NCBI GenBank assembly: GCA_003152145.1
Contig: PLZL01000018.1
Location: 1-5,350 of the forward strand
Source: Limisphaerales bacterium
GTDB taxonomy: Bacteria > Verrucomicrobiota > Verrucomicrobiae > Limisphaerales > UBA11358
Length of the DNA stretch: 5,350 bases
Reading direction: 5' to 3'
The translations under genes were made by a program, and so were the position numbers. This document shows positions 1 to 5,313 of this stretch, piece by piece (the first letter of the stretch is position 1; every line of letters starts with the position of its first letter). Under the pieces are notes generated by a model. The model worked only from the letters and a program-made list of their open reading frames with translations. It was not told the DNA's origin and searched no databases.

Positions 1-97
1 CTGGATGATTGGGAAAAGGATTGGCAGGACAATCCGCAACGTGACGTGCCAGTGTTACCATCTGTGGAATGTTTTGGCAGTATCAGGTTAACGGCTT

Positions 98-1021
98 TCA
101 GGGGACTGCGACCACTAGGCTGTGCTCTTTTACAAAATACGCCAGCGTCAGGGCTTCATAGCGATTGAAAAAAGTCTCAAACAAAAAGACATGAGGCGTT
201 CCGTTGACATCTCGTAAAATTACTTCAGCCGAGCCAAGCGGTCCACCTTGCGCCCGTGAACAGTATTGCTGTAAGGCATCGAATACCTCCACCTCTGCAA
301 CGCAGCCAAACTGGTGACGAAAGGCAGGTGATTCAATAAAGTATGTGCAAGGCGCCGTCGGGTTGTGGTCATTCGGAAGTCTATGCGGATGAACAGTGAC
401 CAGCCCCAGCATCGGTTGCTGCACTCCAAGCTGTTCGACGTAACGCCACAGAGTGGAGGTCAGCGTGTTTCCAAATCGCGTCGATAACTTCTTCACTGTT
501 GCCAGGCACATTTCCATGTCACGCGCTTCTTGCACGAAACGACCGCGAATAAAAAGCAGTTGTCCTGCTCCATAGTTGGCCTCGGCCTCAAGCAGATCGT
601 TGCAAGCGGGATTTAACTCGCGGGTCGAATCGCCGAACAGAAAGAGTTTATGCCACTCAGTTAATGAGTGGATGACTTCATGGGTTTCGGCCCAGCGATG
701 CTTTTTTACAGGCAAGTCCCTATCAATTAAAATTCGCTTGCCGTCAGGGATCCAAAACGCGGACACACTTGCCTTTTTCACCACGTCCAAAATCAGAGTT
801 GGGCGCAGGAATAGCTGCTGCGCGCCAATCTTGACCTTGCTTATGAATTCGCGAAGAACGCTATCGTCCGTTGAACTGTAATAATGCCGGTCCAGACGAA
901 GAAGTTCCCGAACCGTGTCCAAAGCAATCGGGGGATCAGGGTTTCCCAAGCCGCGAAGAACCTTATCGACCTGTCCGTCGATTTCAATTCTTTCCTTTTC
1001 CCCGATTTGGACAACTTTCAT
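98..1021 (-). CDS. ImmA/IrrE-family zinc metallopeptidase (COG2856/DUF955-like)
   Basis: This 307-residue protein carries the gluzincin-like signature of the ImmA/IrrE family: HEVIH at residues 114-118 inside ETHEVIHSL, followed about 30 residues later by LLEAEANYGAGQLL (143-156), whose Glu145 or Glu147 would be the third zinc ligand. Family members cleave specific regulators (ImmA cuts the ICE repressor ImmR; IrrE cuts DdrO) and usually sit beside an XRE-type regulator. None is visible here; only a 32-residue ORF lies 17 bp upstream. The N-terminal 100 residues and the C-terminal part after about 200 show no motif I recognise. The ATG at 1021 has no clear Shine-Dalgarno sequence, so translation may be coupled to the upstream small ORF. 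The gene is divergent from the ubiquitin-like operon, and a role in regulating it or in processing its products is inference. There are no signal peptide or membrane segments, so it is probably cytoplasmic. The family call is firm; the substrate is unknown. Confidence 0.85.
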   Translation of the reverse strand: MKVVQIGEKERIEIDGQVDKVLRGLGNPDPPIALDTVRELLRLDRHYYSSTDDSVLREFISKVKIGAQQLFLRPTLILDVVKKASVSAFWIPDGKRILIDRDLPVKKHRWAETHEVIHSLTEWHKLFLFGDSTRELNPACNDLLEAEANYGAGQLLFIRGRFVQEARDMEMCLATVKKLSTRFGNTLTSTLWRYVEQLGVQQPMLGLVTVHPHRLPNDHNPTAPCTYFIESPAFRHQFGCVAEVEVFDALQQYCSRAQGGPLGSAEVILRDVNGTPHVFLFETFFNRYEALTLAYFVKEHSLVVAVP

Positions 1022-1038
1022 GTTGATTTGCGCAATGC

Positions 1039-1137
1039 TTATCTCTGTTCCGTCAAGAATTTAACGAAAGAATTTAAAAGCTGGCGTTCCTCTCTTGATA
1101 ATTTTCCCATTGATTTCGCATTAGCCGCAAATTCCAT
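1039..1137 (-). CDS. small 32-residue ORF upstream of the metallopeptidase
   Basis: This short frame (begins MEFAANAKSMGKLSREE, ends FLTEQR) has a GGAGG Shine-Dalgarno 8 nt before its ATG, better than any other start in the window, and its stop lies 17 bp before the metallopeptidase ATG. The part LSREERQLLNSFVKFL looks like a charged amphipathic helix, similar in feel to the last helix of small DNA-binding or antitoxin proteins. No helix-turn-helix is present. The frame is open further upstream, to an ATG at 1152 (37 residues) and a GTG further on, so the start is chosen by the ribosome binding site. It could be a real small partner of the peptidase, a translational leader, or the C-terminal remnant of a larger regulator broken around position 1170. 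It is not recognised as a known family. Confidence 0.4.
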   Translation of the reverse strand: MEFAANAKSMGKLSREERQLLNSFVKFLTEQR

Positions 1138-1313
1138 AACACGTTCCTCCATTGCAGGCGAATGATGCACGATGTCATAATCAGTTTTGCGTAATCGGCA
1201 TCGGTAAGGGCATGTAGCCCCTCCTCGACTTCCAAGCGCGTGGCGTATTGTTGGGTCTCCAGTGCTGCTGCCGGTGGCACTTCAGCCCCAAATCTTTGGT
1301 TTTGTGGTGTCAT
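1074..1313 (-). pseudogene. probable broken gene; N-terminal part resembles a sigma-factor-like protein
   Basis: The 79-residue frame starts MTPQNQRFGAEVPP. Residues 26-45 (TRLEVEEGLHALTDADYAKL) look like the opening helix of certain sigma-70-like proteins, in which an 'ALTDADYAKL' stretch precedes region 2. After this point (about position 1170) the frame becomes Trp/Arg-rich, shows no sigma region 2 or 4, and overlaps the small 32-residue ORF in another frame. The likely reading is that only the first 45 or so codons are ancestral coding sequence and the rest is a junction product. No ribosome binding site is visible at the ATG at 1313. The resemblance is from memory of such N-termini and is not decisive; it could also be a chance frame. 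Confidence 0.3.
1146..1150 (-). promoter_or_regulatory. Shine-Dalgarno GGAGG for the 32-residue ORF
   Basis: On the minus strand GGAGG is followed by 8 nt and then the ATG at 1137. It is the strongest ribosome binding site seen in the window and decides the start of the small ORF over the alternative ATG at 1152. Confidence 0.5.
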
Positions 1314-1451
1314 CAGATGCCTGTGCCCAATAATTGATTAAAATCGGACATCGGATCAAAAAAATTCTGCGCCGGACTTGTCCGAATTTGTGCCACTGCT
1401 CGGCACTAGTCTTAAAGGCTCAATAAATGAGCCTGTTTTAAGAACACAACT
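1314..1451. promoter_or_regulatory. divergent intergenic region with three inverted repeats
   Basis: This spacer separates the minus-strand metallopeptidase unit from the plus-strand ubiquitin-like operon, so it should hold both promoters. An A/T-rich stretch at 1329-1367 is the best place for promoter elements, but I see no convincing -35/-10 pair. Three inverted repeats follow in a row: CGGAC-TT-GTCCG (1373-1384), GTGCC-7 nt-GGCAC (1390-1406) and a longer one at 1411-1442. They could be operators or RNA leader hairpins. The arrangement suits a regulator serving both directions, but none is identified in the window. Confidence 0.4.
1411..1442 (+). other. inverted repeat just before the ubiquitin-like gene
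   Basis: AGGCTCA (1416-1422) and TGAGCCT (1428-1434) are perfect reverse complements around an ATAAA loop. The outer arms CTTAA (1411-1415) and TTAAG (1438-1442) extend the stem past a 3-nt bulge. It ends 9 nt before the ATG at 1452. As RNA it would occupy the place of a ribosome binding site; as DNA it is a good size for a dimeric repressor site. There is no U-tract after it, so it is unlikely to be an intrinsic terminator. Confidence 0.5.
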
Positions 1452-1942
1452 ATGAATACACAAGAAATGACCGTGAATGAAACAAAAAAACGCGACCAGG
1501 AGGTCCGCATCCACATTGACCGCCACCCTTTCGATTCGCCAAATCCCACCACTGGCGCGGCGCTCTACCTGCTTGGGAAAATCCCCACTGGATTCCAACT
1601 CTACCGCGAAGTCCGCGGTGACAAGGAGGATGAACCCATTCATAACGACGCCGAAAGGGAACACCTAACGCCCGACGAGCACTTTTACAGCAAAGAAGGG
1701 CACCACAAAGGTTTTGGCATCATTGTCAACGCTGAGCCACACCACGTGGATAAGAAGCGCGTTTCCTTCGAGCAAATCGTTAAACTTGCCTTCCCGACGC
1801 CGTCCGCTGGCCAGAACGTGCTGTTCACCGTGACCTATTACAACGGCCGAAGGCCAACCCGGAGGGTGTCTTGACCGCTGGCCAAACCGTAAAAGTCAAA
1901 AACGAAATGGTGTTCAATGTCAAAGCAACGGATAGATCGTAG
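1452..1942 (+). CDS. tandem ubiquitin-like protein (multiubiquitin family), frameshifted
   Basis: As read directly, the frame stops at 1874 after 140 residues. One missing base in the GGCCGAAGGCC stretch (about 1845-1852) explains this: inserting one base after Gly132 gives a 163-residue protein ending at the TAG at 1940-1942. The new tail contains NPEGVLTAGQTVKVK and MVFNV, which completes the last strands of a multiubiquitin-type (Multi_ubiq, PF14452-like) beta-grasp domain. Domain 1 spans about residues 17-80 (VRIHIDRHPFDSPNPTTGAAL, then GFQLYREVRG). Domain 2 spans about 87-163 (GIIVNAEPHHVDKKRVSFEQ, then LFTVTYYNG). The protein would be the conjugated modifier of the system. The corrected C-terminus is KATDRS, with no di-glycine. 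The corrected frame overlaps the E1-like gene by 26 bp. No clear Shine-Dalgarno is seen; an ATG at 1467 is an alternative start. The family call is confident; whether the frameshift is real or a sequencing error is open. Confidence 0.85.
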
Positions 1943-3092
1943 TCCTGACCTGAAGCGTCTACGGGACGAGGGGGATGACATCGGGGTTCGGGAACGATAT
2001 CTCCTCGTGAGGTCGTTCCCGTATCTGAACGCAAAAAAGGAGGTCCATTACGGGATTTTTGTGTGCGCGCTCGATTGGGCGGGTGATGCGACAACCACAC
2101 CTGGCACGCACGCGGCCTTTTTTACCGGCGAGGCACCCCGCCAGGAAAGCGGAAGGGCAATGACCGAGATTATAATCGGCGGCTGCCAACAACTTGAACC
2201 GGGGCTGAGCGTAGATCACGCACTATCAGCCAAGCCTATCGAGGGTAAATACCCGAACTTTTACGAGAAAGTCAAAAGGCACGCCGAGATAATTTGCGGT
2301 CCTGCCAAAACAATTGACCCGAACGCGAAGCCTGAGGTCTTCCCAGTGATAGAAACATCCGAAGCAGAGTCGGTATTTAAGTATGCAGACACCGCATCTA
2401 GTCGGGCGGGCATTGCCATTGCTTCCGCCAAACTTGAACTCGGCAAGATCGGTATTGTCGGCACCGGCGGCACCGGAAGCTACATTCTGGACCTGGTCGC
2501 TAAAACTCCGGTAAAGGAAATTCGTCTCTTCGACGGGGACGTAATGCTGAACCACAATGCGTTCAGGTCGCCGGGGGCTCCTTCCGTGAAAGAACTCAGA
2601 GAAAAACCTCTCAAAGCCGAATACTTTCAAAAGTTGTATTCAAAGATGCGCCGAGGGATCATTGCTCATCCTAGCTACGTCACCGAAGCGAATGTTCAAG
2701 AACTGAAACAGCTTGATTTTGTGTTCCTCTCAATGGACGGTGGACCTGCGAAACAGTTCATCGTTCAGAAACTACAGGAATGGGGGGTGCTATTCATCGA
2801 CGTGGGCATGGGACTTGAGCTTGTCAAAGGCGCTATCGGTGGAGTTCTCACCGTGACGACGAGCACGAAAGAAAAAAACGACCATGTTCTGTTGAGGATA
2901 CCCGTTTTGACCGCCGATAAGAACAACGATTATTCCCGCAATATCCAGGTGGCCGATCTGAATGCACTCAACGCCGCAATGGCCGTGATTAAATGGAAAA
3001 AGCTGATAGGATTCTACCATGATTTCGAACGCGAGCATTTCAGCGCATACACTGTTGATGGCAATCGAATGAGCAACGAGGACCGCAAATGA
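1917..3092 (+). CDS. ThiF/E1-like adenylating enzyme with N-terminal E2-like/DUF6791-type domain
   Basis: This 391-residue protein has two parts. The C-terminal part (from about 173) is a Rossmann-type ThiF/E1 adenylation domain: nucleotide loop GTGGTGS (182-188), FDGD with Asp206 and Asp208, HNAFR with Asn214 and Arg217, a possible catalytic Lys233, and Asp274 in FLSMDGG. The N-terminal part (1-160; RSPDLKRLRDEG near the start, VDHALSAKP at 99-107) matches what I remember of the DUF6791 region found in multiubiquitin-associated ThiF proteins, thought to be a divergent E2-like fold. By analogy with E1 enzymes it would adenylate the C-terminus of the Ubl with ATP and pass it on. Notably, the ThiF domain contains no cysteine; the only cysteines are Cys50, Cys90 and Cys127. 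The start at 1917 fits the usual family beginning and lies inside the end of the Ubl gene. It overlaps the next gene by 4 bp. Adenylation activity is likely; the conjugation chemistry is unknown. Confidence 0.9.
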   Translation: MSKQRIDRSPDLKRLRDEGDDIGVRERYLLVRSFPYLNAKKEVHYGIFVCALDWAGDATTTPGTHAAFFTGEAPRQESGRAMTEIIIGGCQQLEPGLSVDHALSAKPIEGKYPNFYEKVKRHAEIICGPAKTIDPNAKPEVFPVIETSEAESVFKYADTASSRAGIAIASAKLELGKIGIVGTGGTGSYILDLVAKTPVKEIRLFDGDVMLNHNAFRSPGAPSVKELREKPLKAEYFQKLYSKMRRGIIAHPSYVTEANVQELKQLDFVFLSMDGGPAKQFIVQKLQEWGVLFIDVGMGLELVKGAIGGVLTVTTSTKEKNDHVLLRIPVLTADKNNDYSRNIQVADLNALNAAMAVIKWKKLIGFYHDFEREHFSAYTVDGNRMSNEDRK

Positions 3093-3562
3093 GAAAAACG
3101 GTTTTATTGACACACAAATTCGTCGAATTTATCCCAAGGGAGCTGGAAGCAAACACGATTTACGTTTCTATTCCTTATGCCACCGCGATCCATAACTGTT
3201 GCTGCGGATGTGGGAACCGCGTGGTAACGCCGATCTCACCGGCAGACTGGAAGCTGATTTTTGATGGGCGCTCAATTTCCTTGGAACCGTCAATCGGAAA
3301 CTGGAGTTTTCCATGCCAATCACATTATTGGATCACGAATAACAATGTGGTGTGGGCGCGCCGCTGGTCGAAAAACGAAATCTCCGCCGCGAGGGGAATA
3401 AGCGCGCACGCCGCAGACGCACATTTCGGCCCGAGCAGCACGAACGTAAACAAACCGGCACGGAAAACAGATCAAGTCGGCAAGGAGAAAGAGGTCAAAG
3501 GAGGTTTCAAAAAGCGGATTAAGAAATGGTTTGGTGCTAGCACCGATGCACCAGAACCGTGA
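3089..3562 (+). CDS. DUF6527-family Cys/His-rich protein of the ubiquitin-like operon
   Basis: This 157-residue protein begins in the ATGA overlap with the E1-like gene, so it is probably translationally coupled. Residues 9-90 form the conserved core: HKFVEFIPRELE, then a metal-binding-looking cluster HNCCCGCG (His35, Cys37, Cys38, Cys39, Cys41), SPADWKLIFDG, and SIGNWSFPCQSHYWI (Cys76, His79). These match the DUF6527 proteins (I recall the name BubE for the family) that accompany multiubiquitin and ThiF genes. The pattern suggests a structural or catalytic zinc site. Proposed roles in the literature, as I recall them, include a Ubl-processing or deconjugating peptidase; this sequence alone cannot prove it. 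The tail after about residue 95 is variable, Lys-rich (KGGFKKRIKKWFG at 138-150) and probably disordered, and it could bind nucleic acid or membrane. There is no signal peptide. Family assignment is good; the biochemical role is inference. Confidence 0.85.
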   Translation: MRKTVLLTHKFVEFIPRELEANTIYVSIPYATAIHNCCCGCGNRVVTPISPADWKLIFDGRSISLEPSIGNWSFPCQSHYWITNNNVVWARRWSKNEISAARGISAHAADAHFGPSSTNVNKPARKTDQVGKEKEVKGGFKKRIKKWFGASTDAPEP

Positions 3563-3571
3563 TTATATCTT

Positions 3572-3591
3572 CAAGCTCGGAGACGAGCTTG
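3572..3591 (+). terminator. perfect hairpin after the ubiquitin-like operon
   Basis: CAAGCTCG (3572-3579) and CGAGCTTG (3584-3591) pair perfectly over 8 bp around a GAGA loop, a GNRA-type tetraloop. It lies 9 nt after the stop of the DUF6527 gene, the position expected for a transcript 3' end. No T-run follows on the plus strand, so it may protect the mRNA end or work with a termination factor, not as a classical intrinsic terminator. Confidence 0.45.
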
Positions 3592-3605
3592 GCTAGCCTA
3601 TGGGG

Positions 3606-3680
3606 ATGAATGCCGCACGATGGTTTCAGCGCCGGGAAGAGGACGAAGAAAAAGCTGAAATTCTGAAAGCGGAAAGCTGA
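3606..3680 (+). pseudogene. truncated 24-codon copy of the neighbouring small zinc-ribbon gene
   Basis: The frame reads MNAARWFQRREEDEEKAEIL and ends at a TGA inside the repeat tract. Its first residues align with the start of the gene at 3729 (MKFGAARFFQRREE): AAR-aromatic-FQRREE is shared. Where the full gene goes on to its zinc ribbon, this copy passes straight into the AAAGCTGAAATTCTGAAA repeat that also follows the full copy. The simplest reading is a duplicate whose middle was lost. GGGG directly precedes the ATG, so it could still be translated. Confidence 0.4.
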
Positions 3681-3683
3681 AAT
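3649..3683. repeat. CTGAAA-type short repeat tract, copy 1
   Basis: The tract AAAAGCTGAAATTCTGAAAG continues with CGGAAAGCTGAAATGG, three degenerate units of a GCTGAAA/TCTGAAA motif. A close relative follows the zinc-ribbon gene at 3951-3985. In frame it encodes KAEILKAES-like peptides. Such tracts between genes are a habit I associate with Verrucomicrobiota genomes. Confidence 0.6.
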
Positions 3684-3728
3684 GGAGGTTGGACTGCAAA
3701 TGTCCATATGGCGGGGTAAAATGGCAGG

Positions 3729-3959
3729 ATGAAATTCGGAGCAGCCCGCTTTTTCCAGAGACGCGAGGAATACGCCCCGCCCCAAACGCCGGCAGACAGC
3801 CGTTTCCGGCGGTTCAAGGTGTCCTGCCTCAAGTGCGGCAGTTTCAAGCTAAAGGTGATTGGCGAACTTGATTCGGATGCGGGCGGGTTGAAGGTTTTCC
3901 TTTTCTGCCCGTCCTGTCGTGAGCGTGAACAACTACCGGTGCGCCAGGGCAAAAGCTGA
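3729..3959 (+). CDS. small zinc-ribbon protein, unknown function
   Basis: This 76-residue protein has two CxxC knuckles: Cys33/Cys36 (SCLKCGS) and Cys60/Cys63 (FCPSCRE), spaced as in a zinc ribbon, with a beta-rich segment (FKLKVIGEL, GGLKVFLF) between them. The N-terminus is basic and aromatic (ARFFQRREE). Small ribbons like this are found in nucleic-acid-binding or scaffolding proteins, but I do not recognise the family and assign no function. The ATG at 3729 is fixed by an in-frame stop at 3717; the AGG just before it is too close to be a good ribosome binding site, and GGGG at 3713-3716 is a weak alternative. The last residues (QGKS) and the stop are formed by the beginning of a CTGAAA repeat tract. 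It lies downstream of the ubiquitin-like operon on the same strand, but a hairpin and 166 bp separate them, so co-transcription is uncertain. Confidence 0.6.
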   Translation: MKFGAARFFQRREEYAPPQTPADSRFRRFKVSCLKCGSFKLKVIGELDSDAGGLKVFLFCPSCREREQLPVRQGKS

Positions 3960-3985
3960 AACGCTGAAATTCGGAAAACTGAAAT
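3951..3985. repeat. CTGAAA-type short repeat tract, copy 2
   Basis: AAAAGCTGAAACGCTGAAAT continues with TCGGAAAACTGAAAT. It shares AAAAGCTGAAA, then CTGAAA and CGGAAA, with copy 1 at 3649-3683. It overlaps the stop codon of the zinc-ribbon gene. Confidence 0.6.
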
Positions 3986-3987
3986 CA

Positions 3988-4020
3988 AAATCCGTGTTGA
4001 TTCGTGAAATCCGTGTCTAA
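3988..4020. repeat. AAATCCGTGT direct repeat block
   Basis: AAATCCGTGT occurs at 3988-3997 and again at 4007-4016 (19-nt period), with a related GATTCGTG between them. The block abuts the CTGAAA tract on its left and contains the TAG stop codon of the minus-strand gene on its right. It looks like a dispersed intergenic repeat, not a CRISPR unit. Confidence 0.55.
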
Positions 4021-5178
4021 TACAATTCCGGCTGTTTCTGGAATTTTTCCAGCAATGCCCGGTCGGGATTTTCCAGGACCTGAAGCCAGTCATCGCCGAG
4101 CCACGCGCCAAAGCCCTCACTGAGAGCGGAGAATGTTCGGTCTATGACGCCAATCGGCTTGCGGAATACCGCCCGATGCTTTTCCAGAAACCCCGCGCCT
4201 TGCTCTGCCAGCTTGGGGTTGTGGACGTGAGTGCAGTTGACGGTCCTTGGCCAATCAAACGAGCGCGTTCTGGAGCAAGATCTGCGCGGTTCGGCAGACC
4301 TGCTCCGATTGCGCCTGGAGGATCCGATAGTTTTCGACCAAACCCACCATTGCCTGGTTGCGTTCCAGCCAGAAGTTCTTCAACACCCACTCAATACGCT
4401 CAATTTGGATGATGGCCGAAGCGAGCGATTCCTTCCCCAATGGCAGATCAGAGATGTCGCCAACCGCCAATTGACCCACGCGTTTGCTGCCGAAAACGGC
4501 CAACAGCAACATGACCGTGGTCTGTTCATAGGCATACCACCGTTGCCTCAGCACCTCGTGCAAGAAACCGTGCCCGATGGCAAAGAACTCGGACCGGGGA
4601 CGCTCGGTGAGCTGCCGGATTTTCCGGGCTTCGACCGGAAACCCGTTGTAGAGCAGCGCAAAGGTCCCGTAGGTGTCGATCATCTGCTTGGAGCTTTCAG
4701 CACGCAGGGTGATCTCGCCGATGCAGAGGTCCTGTTCCTTGCCGCCCACCGCCTCGGGAAGTTGCCACAAATTTGCCAGGACCTCCTTGCCGACCTGAGT
4801 GCCGTAGTTGAAATCGCCGGGAATCAGCCAGAACACATCGCCGGTTTCGCCCTTGTCCATGGCCGCGCCCAACCCCGAATACCACATCTGACAAGTATCC
4901 ACGCACCAAGCATCCAATACGTCCGAGTGCTTGGCCACGGTCCCGCGCCTGAATTCGTGGAACTCTTTGTCACTATTCATGGCAAGGGAGGTCTTGCGAT
5001 CCATCACGGTAATCGGGCGCGCGTATCTTTCCTTGTCCGCGTCCAATTTTGCGATCATTTCGTAGAGTGGCTCCAAATCGGAATAATCGGTCGGTTGTTT
5101 AAAAGGATAGATGACGACGGGATGAATCAGTAAATTTTGCTTCGCCGCCGTTGTCTTGCTGGCCGATGTTGTAATCAT
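4017..5178 (-). CDS. unrecognised protein of about 386 codons, frameshifted near its 3' end
   Basis: Read directly, this frame begins at the ATG at 5178 and stops at 4255 after 307 residues. Removing one T from the GTTT at 4260-4257 joins ...LLQNALV to DWPRTVNC and a further 79 residues that read like genuine coding sequence (VHNPKLAEQGAGFLEKH, SEGFGAWLGDDWLQVL) up to the TAG at 4019-4017. The start has AGGA 8 nt upstream. I do not recognise the family. Visible features are LLIHPVVIYPFKQP near the N-terminus, DVFWLIPGDFNYGT (114-127) after an apparent beta-strand, and a helical second half. A strand followed by PGDFNYG is vaguely glycosyltransferase-like, but this is only an impression. There is no signal peptide or transmembrane segment. 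It is convergent with the zinc-ribbon gene and appears unrelated to the ubiquitin-like operon. Confidence 0.75.
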
Positions 5179-5194
5179 AAGCCGATTCCTGTTG

Positions 5195-5217
5195 GCGGAC
5201 CGCAGTCCGCATTTTTT
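5195..5217 (+). terminator. GC hairpin with T-tract, terminator-like on the plus strand
   Basis: GCGGAC (5195-5200) and GTCCGC (5205-5210) pair perfectly around CGCA, followed by ATTTTTT (5211-5217). On the plus strand this has the form of an intrinsic terminator, yet no plus-strand gene ends nearby. On the minus strand it sits in the leader of the gene starting at 5178, 16 nt before its ATG. It may block antisense transcription, be a dispersed palindrome, or fold in the leader mRNA. Confidence 0.45.
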
Positions 5218-5284
5218 GCCAAGACCGCTAGCCTTTAAACCTGCGCGGCTTTTTCCCTCAAATTCCGCGCTTGCCTGTCATCTG

Positions 5285-5313
5285 AAGTTAAAACAATTAC
5301 ACCGTTTCTGCAA
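5285..5313 (-). promoter_or_regulatory. weak candidate promoter for the minus-strand gene at 5178
   Basis: On the minus strand TTGCAG and TAACTT are separated by exactly 17 nt, each matching the sigma-70 consensus at three of six positions. It would give a leader of about 100 nt containing the GC hairpin at 5195-5210. The match is weak and offered only as the best candidate. Confidence 0.2.

Noticed and set aside
1..168. Open plus-strand frame from the window edge (LDDWEKDWQDNPQRD at its start)
   Set aside because: It could be the tail of a converging gene overlapping the metallopeptidase end, but the fragment is too short and has no motif, so it is not reported as a gene.
884..1165. 93-codon plus-strand frame over the start of the metallopeptidase
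   Set aside because: It is antisense to a gene with a clear HEVIH motif and has no recognisable features of its own.
3533..3544. 12-bp perfect palindrome GGTGCTAGCACC at the end of the DUF6527 gene
   Set aside because: It lies within coding sequence, has no partner feature, and a single 12-bp palindrome in this length of DNA is weak evidence of function.
3649..4020. Possible CRISPR array from the repeated CTGAAA and AAATCCGTGT units
   Set aside because: The units are too short and degenerate, they are nearly contiguous without uniform spacers, and no cas genes are present.
3626..4120. 164-codon minus-strand frame across the repeat spacer
   Set aside because: Its Phe/Ser-rich stretches (SAFRISAF) are translations of the CTGAAA repeats, and it overlaps the zinc-ribbon gene antisense.
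4231..5133. 300-codon open frame on the plus strand
   Set aside because: It is the shadow of the minus-strand gene at 4017-5178, which has a Shine-Dalgarno sequence, a plausible protein composition and a coherent continuation after one base is corrected. The plus frame has a repetitive His/Pro/Gln-rich look and no motif.
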